Positions 1 to 8,001 of a stretch of 25,944 nucleotides of DNA are shown piece after piece. This stretch comes from Clostridia bacterium (GTDB taxonomy: Bacteria; Bacillota; Clostridia; Christensenellales; Aristaeellaceae): assembly GCA_017471125.1 (NCBI GenBank), contig JAFUWR010000361.1, positions 1 through 25,944 on the forward strand, written 5' to 3'. How positions within the stretch are numbered: position 1 is the first letter of the stretch; every line of letters starts with the position of its first letter. Made by a program: the position numbers and the translations under genes. The notes below the pieces were generated by a model. The model was not told the DNA's origin and made no database searches. It saw only the letters and a list, made by a program, of their open reading frames with translations.

Positions 1-2
1 AT

Positions 3-302
3 ATGGCGGGGCAGGTGGACAAGGGCCAGCTTCGGCCCGACGCCGCCAAGACCCTCTGCGCCCTGACCGCCACCGAGGCGGGGTCCCTGGCCGAGCGGCT
101 GCGCATCGTCTCCGGCGGGGCCGGGGATGGCCTCTGCGCCGCGCTGACCGAACGGCTCGCGGCCCTGGCCGACCAGCTTGCCGCCGTGTCGGACACCGCC
201 CAGACCGCCCCGGCCAATATCGCCGGGATGCTCCGCGCCGCGCAGATCGACGATGTGATCGGGCTGGTGGAGATGCGGGAAGAAATGCTGAAAACCGGTT
301 AG
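3..302 (+). CDS. Unrecognised protein, C-terminal part (possibly 5'-incomplete)
   Basis: An open frame of 99 codons with an ATG at the third base of the window. Only two bases precede it, so no ribosome binding site can be judged and the gene may start outside the window. The protein is rich in Ala and Leu, probably helical, has no membrane segment, and shows no motif I recognise. Its TAG stop overlaps the TAA stop of tsaC on the other strand (shared bases 299-302), so the two genes converge with no room for a terminator. Base composition matches the GC-rich neighbours. Function unknown. Confidence 0.55.
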   Translation: MAGQVDKGQLRPDAAKTLCALTATEAGSLAERLRIVSGGAGDGLCAALTERLAALADQLAAVSDTAQTAPANIAGMLRAAQIDDVIGLVEMREEMLKTG

Positions 303-1333
303 GCGTCGACGACGTTGAACGCTGCCGCGCGTCCCAATCGGTTCATGACGGCCAGCCCCACGCCGTCGGCGGGCACGGCCTCGGAGAACAGCGCGTCGGC
401 CCCGAGGGCGTCGGCGTCGCGCAGGGCGTTGAACAGCGCGTGGGCCATCCCCGCGGCGTCTCTGCCCAGCGACAGGGCGCGACGACCGCCGTAGGCGGGG
501 AGGTGTCCCTCGAGGGCCAGGATCAGCGGACTATTGCCCGCGGCCAGCGCGTTGTCGTATAGATCGGATATTTTCGAGACGACGGCCTCCGCGCCACCCT
601 GCACGATGGTCAGCTCGCCCCTGGGCGCGTAGTGGCGGTACTTCATCCCCGGCGAACGGGGCCGCTCGCCCTCCTTCAAGGGTCGCATGACCGCGTCGTC
701 CACCCGCACGCCGCCGCAGACGCGCTCGATGGTCTCGGGCGTCACCCCGCCGGGGCGCAGGATGCGGGGCACGTCGCCGGTCATGTCGATGACGGTGGAC
801 TCCAGCCCCACCTCACAGGGACCGCCGTCCAGGATCATCGGCACGCGCCCGTCCATGTCCTCCAACACATGCCGCGCCGTGGTGGGGGAGGGCCGTCCCG
901 ATCGGTTGGCGCTGGGGGCCGCGATGGGCCGGGACGCCGCGTCGATCAGCGCCCGGGCCGCGGGGTGGGCGGGGAAGCGCACCGCCACCGTGTCCAGTCC
1001 CGCCGTCACCGCCATGGGCACGGCGTCGGACTTGGGGAATATGAGCGTCATCGGCCCCGGCCAGCAGGCGTCCATCAGGGCCCGGGCCATAGGCGACGGT
1101 TCCACCGAGATCAGCGGCCCAAGCTGGTCCAATGCGCTGATGTGCACGATCAGCGGGTTGTCGCCAGGCCTGCCCTTGGCCTCGAAGATGCGCCTGACCG
1201 CGTCGGCGTTCAGCGCGTCCGCGCCCAGGCCGTACACGGTCTCGGTGGGAAAGGCCACCAATTCGCCATTCCTTATTCTTGTGCCTGCTTCTATTAGCGT
1301 TAATTGTGTAATGGCGTATATTTTAGTTTGCAA
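299..1333 (-). CDS. tsaC: L-threonylcarbamoyladenylate synthase (Sua5/YwlC type)
   Basis: Makes threonylcarbamoyl-AMP from threonine, bicarbonate and ATP, the first step of t6A37 modification of ANN-decoding tRNAs; cytoplasmic. The YrdC domain fills about residues 10-200, with PTETVYGLG at 29-37, KGRPGDNPL at 53-61 and a later SANRSGRPSPT. A C-terminal Sua5 domain follows, so this is the long form (344 aa). I chose the TTG at 1333 because AAGGGAG lies 9 bases upstream and the protein then begins MQTKI, usual for the family; a TTG 7 codons earlier (1354) is also open but lacks a good site. In Bacillus subtilis ywlC also lies downstream of prfA, prmC and the GNAT gene ywlB, as here. The partner genes tsaE, tsaB and rimI are at 14980-16672. 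Confidence 0.95.
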   Translation of the reverse strand: MQTKIYAITQLTLIEAGTRIRNGELVAFPTETVYGLGADALNADAVRRIFEAKGRPGDNPLIVHISALDQLGPLISVEPSPMARALMDACWPGPMTLIFPKSDAVPMAVTAGLDTVAVRFPAHPAARALIDAASRPIAAPSANRSGRPSPTTARHVLEDMDGRVPMILDGGPCEVGLESTVIDMTGDVPRILRPGGVTPETIERVCGGVRVDDAVMRPLKEGERPRSPGMKYRHYAPRGELTIVQGGAEAVVSKISDLYDNALAAGNSPLILALEGHLPAYGGRRALSLGRDAAGMAHALFNALRDADALGADALFSEAVPADGVGLAVMNRLGRAAAFNVVDA

Positions 1334-1470
1334 GATAGTGAACTCCCTTACCAATAAAACGATGTAATGATTCTGAAATTGTTTAGATATATATAAAAAA
1401 GGTGATGACTATTCGGCTTGGTGTTGAGTAATACACAATGCCGGGAGGTATCGCCAAGATAGAGAATTAG

Positions 1471-1585
1471 CAATCCCTCCGACCCGCGTCGCAGGCCACC
1501 TCCCTTTACACAAGGGAGGCATAGCCTCGATGCCTTGGCTCCCCTTTTGTAAGGGGAGCTGTCAGCGAAGCTGACTGAGGGGTTG
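1471..1585. repeat. Palindromic intergenic element, family 1, copy 1
   Basis: About 115 bp with imperfect inverted ends (CAATCCCTC / GAGGGGTTG). Inside are hairpins CCTCCCTT/AAGGGAGG and GCTCCCCTT/AAGGGGAGC, and a GTCAGC-gaa-GCTGAC stem near the right end. The same layout recurs at 6452-6572. It has no coding capacity, and looks like a small non-autonomous mobile or MITE-like repeat. The 1334-1718 interval, which contains it, is otherwise AT-rich and I see no gene or convincing promoter there. Confidence 0.75.
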
Positions 1586-1718
1586 TTGAATATTCATTTG
1601 TTTCCAGAGATGATGACATTTCCTGAAAAAGGATATATCATCGATTTTTCGGGTTAACGAGAAATTGCTATTTCCTTGAAATAAGGCGATTAATACTTTT
1701 TGGGACTGAATAATCATA

Positions 1719-2987
1719 CTAATCTCTTAGGTTATTAACAGTTGATTGAATGTCTTCTATTGTTGATTGTATATCGTCTACTGTACTATCAATACCATCC
1801 AGTTTTTCAAATAGACTGTCAGAATGATAGCCACTCCCACAGACGCTTTCTTTAACTTCTTCCATTGATTTGCTGACAGCATCCAATAAATCACAGAGGT
1901 TGTTTGAACCCCAACCATCACCGATAACGCTATTTTTTATTTTTTCGATTACTTCATAAATACTATCGGAAGTAGAATATTCCCCGCTTATTTTGTCTTT
2001 AATTTCGTTAATCGTATAGTTAATATTATCTATGGAAGAATCAATATTATTAATGGTGTCATTAATATCGTCTACGGTAGAATCCATTTCATTATTATCA
2101 AAATACTCTTTAATACACTCTGTCATTTCAAGTATTTTTTCTATTTGTTTATTTAATACAGAGTGTTCATAAGGATTGACTGCATTGTTTACTGACTCAA
2201 TTACAGTTTTACCCAATGCTTTCATTTCATTTCCCATAAAGCAAACTTGTTTTTCGACATTTGCAGTATTGCTTTGTAAGGATTCTTTTAGGTTTTCGCT
2301 TTCTCTCAAGAATGACTGTATCATTTCGGTGGACTTGTCTTTATAGGAAACAATAAAGTCATTACTATTGTCAGAGAAACTCTTAATAATTTGATTATAG
2401 GCTTCTTTGAAATCATTCAGGACAATATCAGATTCGCTACGAATAGCCCCCGCCATTTCGCTATTGAGTTCTTGAAGCAAGGAATTGTACCTGTTTTCTA
2501 TACGGTCCAGGCGACTGCCATATCCCCCTAATGCAAAAACAGTGCGGACCAATAGCTCTTTTTCAGTAAGGCTATTTAGCGCTGTTTGTTCTGCATATAT
2601 ATGCTCTCTTAATGCTACCAGAGAATCTTTTGAATGTTGTTTTTCAGCTTCAATTGCAATTTCCGATTGATAACGTACTTCTTCGATTGCATTTTCTGAA
2701 CGTTGTTTCTCTTCTTCGATCAATGCTTCGAAATGTTGTTTTTCAGTCAAAAGAGCAGCGTCAAATGATTCTTTTGCCTCTGCTAAAAGGTTTTCGGAAC
2801 GCTCCCTTTCTCTGAGCAATTCTTTATCTGCATCTTCTTGGATTGAGATGATTCTATTCTCTAATTGTTCTCTCAATTCACGTTCTGTTTTAATCTCCTT
2901 TTCAGCATCCTGCTTGGCTTTTGCCAACTCGGATTCGAGCTCTGCAATCTTCTGTTCTAACTCTTTTCTTTTTCCAAAAATCGACAT
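1719..2987 (-). CDS. AT-rich coiled-coil protein with heptad-rich C-terminal modules
   Basis: A 422-aa protein of unknown function with no signal peptide or membrane segment. Residues 7-135 are an almost unbroken Glu/Lys/Gln-rich coiled coil. A hydrophobic stretch at 145-155 (LLVRTVFALGG) follows, then more helix. Residues 303-333 and 400-421 are strict 7-residue repeats of the type STVDDIN with Ile/Val at the third and sixth places. Three related modules at about 333-354, 355-382 and 383-407 share a G-x-x-Y/W-x-S-D/N-S/N-I/L pattern. The ATG at 2987 has AAAGGAGG 9 bases upstream. Composition differs sharply from its neighbours: bases 2041-2100 hold only 16 G or C. It interrupts the usual GNAT-tsaC adjacency, beside a palindromic repeat, which suggests acquisition by transfer. 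Tail-fibre-like, structural or toxin-scaffold roles are all possible; none is shown. Confidence 0.85.
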   Translation of the reverse strand: MSIFGKRKELEQKIAELESELAKAKQDAEKEIKTERELREQLENRIISIQEDADKELLRERERSENLLAEAKESFDAALLTEKQHFEALIEEEKQRSENAIEEVRYQSEIAIEAEKQHSKDSLVALREHIYAEQTALNSLTEKELLVRTVFALGGYGSRLDRIENRYNSLLQELNSEMAGAIRSESDIVLNDFKEAYNQIIKSFSDNSNDFIVSYKDKSTEMIQSFLRESENLKESLQSNTANVEKQVCFMGNEMKALGKTVIESVNNAVNPYEHSVLNKQIEKILEMTECIKEYFDNNEMDSTVDDINDTINNIDSSIDNINYTINEIKDKISGEYSTSDSIYEVIEKIKNSVIGDGWGSNNLCDLLDAVSKSMEEVKESVCGSGYHSDSLFEKLDGIDSTVDDIQSTIEDIQSTVNNLRD

Positions 2988-3041
2988 ATCACATGGCCTC
3001 CTTTGAATGCGGTATGTAGGTGATGTGAGAGAAACAGTCGT

Positions 3042-3518
3042 TCAAAGTATCTTCTCCATGCCGACCTTGTAGGGTCTAAGGCCCAGCTTTTCATAGAATG
3101 CCATCGCGCCGGGGTTGCAGCTCCACACGTTCAGCGTCACGTTGTAGCAGCCGAGGGAACGGGCGTAGCCGAGGATGTGGTCGTACAGCGCACGGCCGAC
3201 CTGCTGCCCGCGGGCGTTCTCGTCCACGCAGATGTCGTCGATGTACAGGGTCTCCACTTCCTCCATCAGCTGCCCGCCGAAGTGCTGGCGCACGCAGAAG
3301 CCGTGGCCCAGGACCTTGTCGTCCTCGTCCACGCAGACGAACACCGGCGTCTCGTCGTCGGAGAGGATCTTCTTCAACTCGTCGGCGGTGTACTTGGTGG
3401 TCGGGCCCTTGAACAGGTCGGGCAGGCCGTTGTGGTGGACCATGTTCACCTGTACGAGCAGGTCCATGATGGCGGGGATGTCGCCCGCCCGCGCGCGTCT
3501 GACGTTATGCATGCTCAT
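3042..3518 (-). CDS. GNAT family N-acetyltransferase (YwlB-like position)
   Basis: A 158-aa acetyl-CoA-dependent N-acetyltransferase. The acetyl-CoA pyrophosphate loop is visible as VDENARGQQVGRALYDHI (about 98-115), followed by NVWSCNPGAMAFYEKLGLRP, typical of GNAT motifs A and B. The substrate cannot be told. Its ATG overlaps the prfA stop by 4 bases (ATGA), so it is translated with prfA. GAGGAG lies 2 bases before this ATG and 8 before a second in-frame ATG at 3512, so the protein may begin two residues later. B. subtilis has a GNAT gene (ywlB) between prmC and tsaC, which supports a vertically inherited operon member. Confidence 0.9.
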   Translation of the reverse strand: MSMHNVRRARAGDIPAIMDLLVQVNMVHHNGLPDLFKGPTTKYTADELKKILSDDETPVFVCVDEDDKVLGHGFCVRQHFGGQLMEEVETLYIDDICVDENARGQQVGRALYDHILGYARSLGCYNVTLNVWSCNPGAMAFYEKLGLRPYKVGMEKIL

Positions 3519-4609
3519 CTCTCCTCGTTCAACAGCGCCGTCTGCTCGGCCAGGGTCAGCGCGTCGATGATCTCGTCCAAATGCCCCTCGATGATCTCGT
3601 CGATCTTGTACAGCGTCAGCCCGATGCGGTGGTCAGTGACGCGGCCCTGGGGGAAGTTGTAGGTGCGGATGCGCTCGGAGCGGTCGCCGGTGCCCACCTG
3701 GGTGCGGCGCTTGTCGGCGTACTCGCCCTGCTGCTGCTCGCGCTGGAGGTCGTACAGCCGGGATTTCAGCACCCGCATGGCCTTCTCGCGGTTCTGGATC
3801 TGGCTGCGCTGGTCCTGGGACGTGACCACCAGCCCGGTGGGGAGGTGGGTGATGCGCACGGCGGAGTCGGTGCGGTTGACGTGCTGCCCGCCCGCGCCGG
3901 AGGCCCGGTAGGTGTCGATGCGCAGGTCGTTGGGGCTGATCTCCACCTCCACGTCCTCCGCCTCGGGCAGTACGGCTACGGTGGCGGTGGAGGTGTGGAT
4001 GCGGCCGGAGGACTCGGTGACCGGCACGCGCTGCACCCGATGGACGCCGGACTCGTACTTCAGCTTCTGGAACACGTTCTTCCCGGAGATCAGTATGACG
4101 CTCTCCTTCACGCCGCCCAGCTCCGTGGAGCCGTCCTCGATGAGCTCGGTCCTCCAGCCCTGGGAATCGGCGTAATGGGTGTACATGCGCAGAAGCTGGA
4201 CCGCGAACAGCCCCGCCTCGTCGCCCCCGGCCCCGGCGCGGATCTCCAGCACCGCGTTGCGGTGGTCGTCCGGGTCCCGGGGCAGCAGCGCGATGCGCGC
4301 CGCCTGGGTCTGGCGCTCCAATTCGGCCTCCAGTTCCGGCAGCTCCTCCCGGGCAAGCTCCGCCATGTCTGGGTCGTCCAACATCTCCCGCGCCCCGTCG
4401 ATGTCATTCAGCAGCTTCCGATAGGCTACGGCGATGTCGTTCAGTTCGGACAGGTCGCTGTGCTCCCGCATCAGCTTCTGGAACAGCGCCGTGTCGGCGA
4501 TGACCTCCGGCAGGGTGATGCGGATGGACAGCTCCTCGAACCGGCCCTCCACGGCCTCGAGCTGGCGGGCGATGCGTTCCTGTTCATTATATGTAGGATT
4601 TCCTTGCAT
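3515..4609 (-). CDS. prfA: Peptide chain release factor 1
   Basis: Recognises UAA and UAG in the ribosomal A site and triggers peptide release; cytoplasmic. The 364-aa length is normal. The universal GGQ is at 240-242 in SGAGGQHVNRTDSAV, and Gln242 is the residue methylated by PrmC. The codon-recognition tripeptide is PVT (196-198) inside HRVQRVPVTESSGRIHTS, which fits RF1 rather than RF2 (SPF). The start ATG abuts the prmC stop with no gap (4609/4610), and its stop overlaps the downstream acetyltransferase start, so prmC-prfA-GNAT form a coupled operon. Confidence 0.98.
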   Translation of the reverse strand: MQGNPTYNEQERIARQLEAVEGRFEELSIRITLPEVIADTALFQKLMREHSDLSELNDIAVAYRKLLNDIDGAREMLDDPDMAELAREELPELEAELERQTQAARIALLPRDPDDHRNAVLEIRAGAGGDEAGLFAVQLLRMYTHYADSQGWRTELIEDGSTELGGVKESVILISGKNVFQKLKYESGVHRVQRVPVTESSGRIHTSTATVAVLPEAEDVEVEISPNDLRIDTYRASGAGGQHVNRTDSAVRITHLPTGLVVTSQDQRSQIQNREKAMRVLKSRLYDLQREQQQGEYADKRRTQVGTGDRSERIRTYNFPQGRVTDHRIGLTLYKIDEIIEGHLDEIIDALTLAEQTALLNEER

Positions 4610-5449
4610 TCACTTGCTCCTTGCCCAGACGACCCGGTCGATGCCGTTCAGGTCCTTGATGACGCCGCTGTCGGCGCAGTCGATGTGTTCCATGAGCAGC
4701 GCGCGCACGGCTTGCGCCTCGCCGATGCCCACTTCGAGGTAGACGCTCCCGCCGGAGTTCAAATGCCGCGGCGCGTCGAGGGCGATGCGGCGGTACAGGT
4801 CCAGCCCGTCCCGGCCCCCGTCCAGAGCCAGCGTCGGCTCGTGGCGCACCTCCCGCTGAAGCTCTGAAAGCTCCAGGTGGGGGATGTAGGGGGGATTGGA
4901 CACGATCAGGTCGAACCGCTGCCGCCCGACGGCCTTGAACAGGTCGCCGTGGCGCACGTCCACGTCCACGGACAGCAGCCCCGCGTTCATGCGGGCCACC
5001 TCCAGCGCGTCCCGGCTGATGTCCGTCAGCGTCACGTTGGCCAGCGGGGCCAGGCTCTTGAGGCTCAGCCCCACGCAGCCCGACCCGGTGCACAGGTCCA
5101 GCACGTCGGCCTCGCCCATGCCCGACAGCGCGATCAGCGCGTGCTCCACCAGCACCTCCGTGTCCTGACGGGGGATGAGCACCCGCCGGTCCACGTGGAA
5201 CTTGAGGCCCATGAAGTCCGCCCGCTCCAGGATGTACTGCACCGGCTCCCCGGCGGCGCGGCGGGCGAGCATGGCGTTCAGCCGGGCCTGCTGGTCCGGG
5301 CCCACCTCCCGGTCGCCCTCGAACTTCAGGTCGAACCGGGTCATGCCCAGCACGTCCTCCGCCATATAGCGGGCGTCGATCTCCGGGTCGGGACAGCCGC
5401 TGTCCTCCAGCGCGGCGCGGGCGTGGCGCAGCCAGTCGGTGACGTTCAT
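4610..5449 (-). CDS. prmC: Release factor glutamine N5-methyltransferase
   Basis: Methylates the GGQ glutamine of release factors using S-adenosylmethionine. The 279-aa protein has an N-terminal helical substrate domain (1-85), then IPRQDTE (92-98), SAM motif I VLDLCTGSGCVGLS (116-129), and the catalytic NPPY (185-188) that holds the target glutamine. It sits directly upstream of its substrate gene prfA and 19 bases downstream of the DUF1385 gene. The Shine-Dalgarno site before the ATG is weak, which suggests coupling to the upstream gene. Confidence 0.97.
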   Translation of the reverse strand: MNVTDWLRHARAALEDSGCPDPEIDARYMAEDVLGMTRFDLKFEGDREVGPDQQARLNAMLARRAAGEPVQYILERADFMGLKFHVDRRVLIPRQDTEVLVEHALIALSGMGEADVLDLCTGSGCVGLSLKSLAPLANVTLTDISRDALEVARMNAGLLSVDVDVRHGDLFKAVGRQRFDLIVSNPPYIPHLELSELQREVRHEPTLALDGGRDGLDLYRRIALDAPRHLNSGGSVYLEVGIGEAQAVRALLMEHIDCADSGVIKDLNGIDRVVWARSK

Positions 5450-5468
5450 AGCCGATCTTCACTCACAT

Positions 5469-6389
5469 TCATTGATCATTTTCCCGGGCCGCGTTGAACG
5501 CGCACAGGGCGACCTCCACCATCTGGTCGTGGGGCTCGATGACGAACCAGCGGCCCAGCCACAGGTAGGGCGCAAGCAGCTTGCTCAACGGGTTTTTGGG
5601 CTTCAGGCGCTCCAGCGCCTGTATCGGCTCGTTGACCACCCCGGCCACCACCAGCACCGTCAGCACGCGCACCAAGAGCTGCACCGGCAGCGTGAACGTG
5701 CGGATCATCGTGAAGGCCACGATGGACAGCGCCATCACCACCAGCAGGAACGCAGCGTCGCTCTTGTGGTAGCGGCGGGACGCGCCGATGGCCTCGGCCA
5801 GGGTCGGCTCCCGGCGGTTTTCCTCGTAGGCGTTCAGCACCTTGTTGATGGCCCCCCGGTACATGCAAAGCCGGTTCACCACCCGAAGCCGCCCGCAGAG
5901 GATGAGGCCGATCCAGCCGCCCAGGATGCGTGAGACGCACATGATGGCGTTGACCCAGCGGCCGCTCAGCTCAAAGTTCGGCAGGACCAGCTTCTCCACC
6001 GCCAGCGGCACGCCGCACAAAAACGCCACCAGCAAAATCGGGATCATGATGCCGCTCAAAAATCCCACCAGACCCTCGGGGGTCAGCCTGAACAGCCGGG
6101 CGAAGCTGCGCTCGGGCCTGGTGCCCCGGGCGATGTGCTGGGGGTCCAGCTCCGCGGACTCGGACAGCCCGTCGATCAGCCCGAAGGTGCACAGCAGCAG
6201 GCGCTGCATCCCCCGGGCGAAGGGCATGCGGCTCACCGCCCGTCTCAGGGGCCTGCGCTCCCGGCGGATGCGCAGGGCGATGTCCTTCTCCCGCCGGCGC
6301 ACCGCGAAGGCCGTGGCGCTGCCCACGCAGAACCGCGCGCCCTCCGCCACCGGCTGGGCGTAGACGGGCGTCCTCACTGTCCTGGCCAT
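5469..6389 (-). CDS. Degenerate DUF1385 (YqhQ-like) membrane protein
   Basis: A 306-aa integral membrane protein with hydrophobic segments at about 107-130, 147-167, 212-232 and 236-255. The overall plan and the C-terminal half (YRGAINKVLNAYE, LLVVMALSIVAF, VVAGVVNEPI, LWLGRWFVIEPHDQMVEVA) match DUF1385 proteins. Such genes usually lie between rpmE and prmC in Clostridia, as here. However, the family's HGAEHK and HPRCGT motifs read RGAINK and YHKSDA, so the conserved His/Glu/Cys residues are gone. The start at 6389 has GAGGGGG 8 bases upstream; an earlier in-frame ATG at 6416 has no site. The family's function is unknown. Confidence 0.82.
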   Translation of the reverse strand: MARTVRTPVYAQPVAEGARFCVGSATAFAVRRREKDIALRIRRERRPLRRAVSRMPFARGMQRLLLCTFGLIDGLSESAELDPQHIARGTRPERSFARLFRLTPEGLVGFLSGIMIPILLVAFLCGVPLAVEKLVLPNFELSGRWVNAIMCVSRILGGWIGLILCGRLRVVNRLCMYRGAINKVLNAYEENRREPTLAEAIGASRRYHKSDAAFLLVVMALSIVAFTMIRTFTLPVQLLVRVLTVLVVAGVVNEPIQALERLKPKNPLSKLLAPYLWLGRWFVIEPHDQMVEVALCAFNAARENDQ

Positions 6390-6451
6390 AGAACGAACCC
6401 CCTCATATCCTACCATAAAAAAAGGCTCATCACGGAAAGTTGAGGGATGTC

Positions 6452-6572
6452 AACTCCCTCCGTCAGCCCTGCGGGCTGCCACCTCCCTCAAGGAGGGAGG
6501 CGAGAATACCGTCTTCGCCGCCCAAAGGCTCCCTCTCTGAGGGAGCTGTCAGCGTAGCTGACTGAGGGAGTT
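6452..6572. repeat. Palindromic intergenic element, family 1, copy 2
   Basis: Inverted ends AACTCCCTCcGTCAG / CTGACtGAGGGAGTT enclose hairpins (CAGCCCtgcGGGCTG, CCTCCCTcaaGGAGGG) and a GTCAGC-gta-GCTGAC stem near the right end. Same family as 1471-1585. Between it and the DUF1385 start I see nothing else. Confidence 0.75.
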
Positions 6573-6606
6573 ATCGCTGAATCCCTCAAGAAAATGTGAA
6601 GAACCT

Positions 6607-6647
6607 AAAAAAAGCCCGGCGCTGCCGCCGGTCCCTGGGGCTGCGCC
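6607..6647 (-). terminator. Rho-independent terminator of rpmE
   Basis: Read on the minus strand, GGCGCAGCC and GGCAGCGCC form a GC-rich stem with one mismatch, followed by GGGC and seven T. It lies 55 bases after the rpmE stop and would separate rpmE transcription from the DUF1385-prmC-prfA genes, at least in part. Confidence 0.75.
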
Positions 6648-6702
6648 AACGAATGAACGTCAAAAGCATCGACGAAGCAAGCCTCGCCGATGCTTTATCA
6701 GA

Positions 6703-6900
6703 CTACATGCCGTAGCGCTTCTTGAAGCGATCCACACGTCCGCCGGTGTCGACCAGCTTCTGCTTGCCGGTGTAGAAAGGATGGCACTTGGAGCAGATAT
6801 CCACGCGCATCTCCTTCTTCACGGAACCGGTCTCGAAGGTCTCGCCGCAGACGCAGCGCACGACCGCCTTGCCGTATTTCGGATGGATGTTTTCCTTCAT
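6703..6900 (-). CDS. rpmE: 50S ribosomal protein L31
   Basis: A 65-aa protein of the large ribosomal subunit. It begins MKENIHPKYGKAVVRC and carries the zinc-binding cysteines 16 and 18 (CVC) and 36 and 39 (CSKC), so it is the zinc-containing (C+) form. HPFYTGKQKLVDTGGRVDRF is the classic C-terminal signature. The start at 6900 has GAGGTG 6 bases upstream; an in-frame ATG 18 codons earlier encodes nothing family-like. It has its own promoter (6972-7000) and terminator (6607-6647). C+ forms are the ones used when zinc is sufficient. Confidence 0.98.
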   Translation of the reverse strand: MKENIHPKYGKAVVRCVCGETFETGSVKKEMRVDICSKCHPFYTGKQKLVDTGGRVDRFKKRYGM

Positions 6901-6971
6901 GGTTTTCACCTCGCAAAATTGGACTGTCGGCTCTCCGGCGGAACCGGCATCCAACGAATCAGACGCTATTC

Positions 6972-7000
6972 ATTATAGCATATCCCCTCCCCGGCGGCAA
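6972..7000 (-). promoter_or_regulatory. Sigma-A promoter of rpmE
   Basis: Minus strand: -35 TTGCCG (6995-7000), a 17-base spacer, and -10 TATAAT (6972-6977), a perfect -10. It lies 72 bases upstream of the rpmE start and is divergent from the liv promoter. Confidence 0.85.
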
Positions 7001-7050
7001 GGGGTATTGCAATTTTTACATTCTTACGTGCGGCGGCGCCCATTCACCAC

Positions 7051-7079
7051 TTGCAATTTGAAAAGGTTTATTCTATAAT
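7051..7079 (+). promoter_or_regulatory. Sigma-A promoter of the liv operon
   Basis: -35 TTGCAA (7051-7056), a 17-base spacer, and -10 TATAAT (7074-7079). The transcript would start near 7086, giving a leader of about 50 bases before livH. I see no operator dyad or attenuator in that leader. Confidence 0.88.
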
Positions 7080-7134
7080 GATAATGTCATATTATGGGCG
7101 TCGGGCCCCGGCTCCGACAGGGGAGGAAACCAAC

Positions 7135-7998
7135 TTGAGCATATTCCTGCAAGCGTGTGTCAACGGCCTGTTGATGGGCGGGTTCTACTCGCTCATGGGC
7201 ATGGGCCAAAACGTGATCTTCGGCGTGATGAAGATCGTGAACTTCTGCCACGGCGAGATGCTGATGGTGGGCATGTACCTGACCTACGTGCTCTCCACCA
7301 CCTTCGGCCTGGACCCGTACCTGTGCGTGCCGTTCGTGGCGGTGCTGATGTTCCTGCTGGGCGCGGTGATACAGCACACGCTGATCACGCCGTCCCTGGG
7401 CACCAAGAGCTTTACGAACCTCTTGTTCCTGACCGTGGGCCTGGGGCTTCTGCTCTCAAACGGCGCGCTGGTCATCTTTGGCTCCGAGTACCGCACCATC
7501 CCCACCTCCTATTCCCAGACCTATATCCAATTGGGGTCGGTGAACCTGGCGCTGCCGCGGCTCATCAGCTTCGGCGTGCTGATCGTCATCTCGGTGGTGC
7601 TGTTCGCGTTTTTGAAATACACCACCACCGGCAAGCAGATCCGCGCCGTGTCCCAAAACCCGGTGGGCGCGGAGGTCGTCGGCATCAATGCCAAGCGCAT
7701 CTACATCCTCACCTACGGCATCGGCACCGCCCTGGCGGGCGTGGCCGGGGCGCTGCTGACCGGCTTCTACACCATCTTCCCCACGGCGGGCGCGTCCTTC
7801 GGCTTTCGGGCGCTGATCGTGGTCGTGGTCGGCGGGCTGGGGTCCATCCCCGGCGCGTTCTTCGCGGGCATCTTCCTGGGGCTCCTCGAGACGATGGTCG
7901 CCCTGTTTATCAGCCCCTCTTACAGCGACCTGATCGTGTTCATCACGTTCATCGTGATCCTGGTCGTGCGTCAGTTGATTATTATCAGGAGGAAGTAA
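7135..7998 (+). CDS. livH: Branched-chain amino acid ABC transporter permease LivH
   Basis: One of the two membrane subunits of a Leu/Ile/Val-type (HAAT) importer. The 287-aa protein is nearly all hydrophobic helices, with LMGMGQNVIFGVMKIVNFCH near the start and GRALI-like permease features (GFRALIVVVVGGLGSIPGA) near the end. I place the start at TTG 7135, because GGGAGG (7121-7126) lies 8 bases upstream and the protein then begins MSIFLQACVNGLLMGG like other LivH. Earlier in-frame ATGs fall inside the promoter. The stop is 3 bases before livM. First gene of livHMGFK. Confidence 0.95.
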   Translation: MSIFLQACVNGLLMGGFYSLMGMGQNVIFGVMKIVNFCHGEMLMVGMYLTYVLSTTFGLDPYLCVPFVAVLMFLLGAVIQHTLITPSLGTKSFTNLLFLTVGLGLLLSNGALVIFGSEYRTIPTSYSQTYIQLGSVNLALPRLISFGVLIVISVVLFAFLKYTTTGKQIRAVSQNPVGAEVVGINAKRIYILTYGIGTALAGVAGALLTGFYTIFPTAGASFGFRALIVVVVGGLGSIPGAFFAGIFLGLLETMVALFISPSYSDLIVFITFIVILVVRQLIIIRRK

Positions 7999-8001
7999 GC
8001 G

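Noticed and set aside
1355..1440. Promoter for tsaC in the AT-rich leader
   Set aside because: TATATA-like boxes exist, but none has a matching -35 at 16-18 bases.
7051..7134. Upstream ATG extension of livH
   Set aside because: The extension lies in the -35/-10 promoter and leader; the TTG at 7135 has a proper ribosome site.
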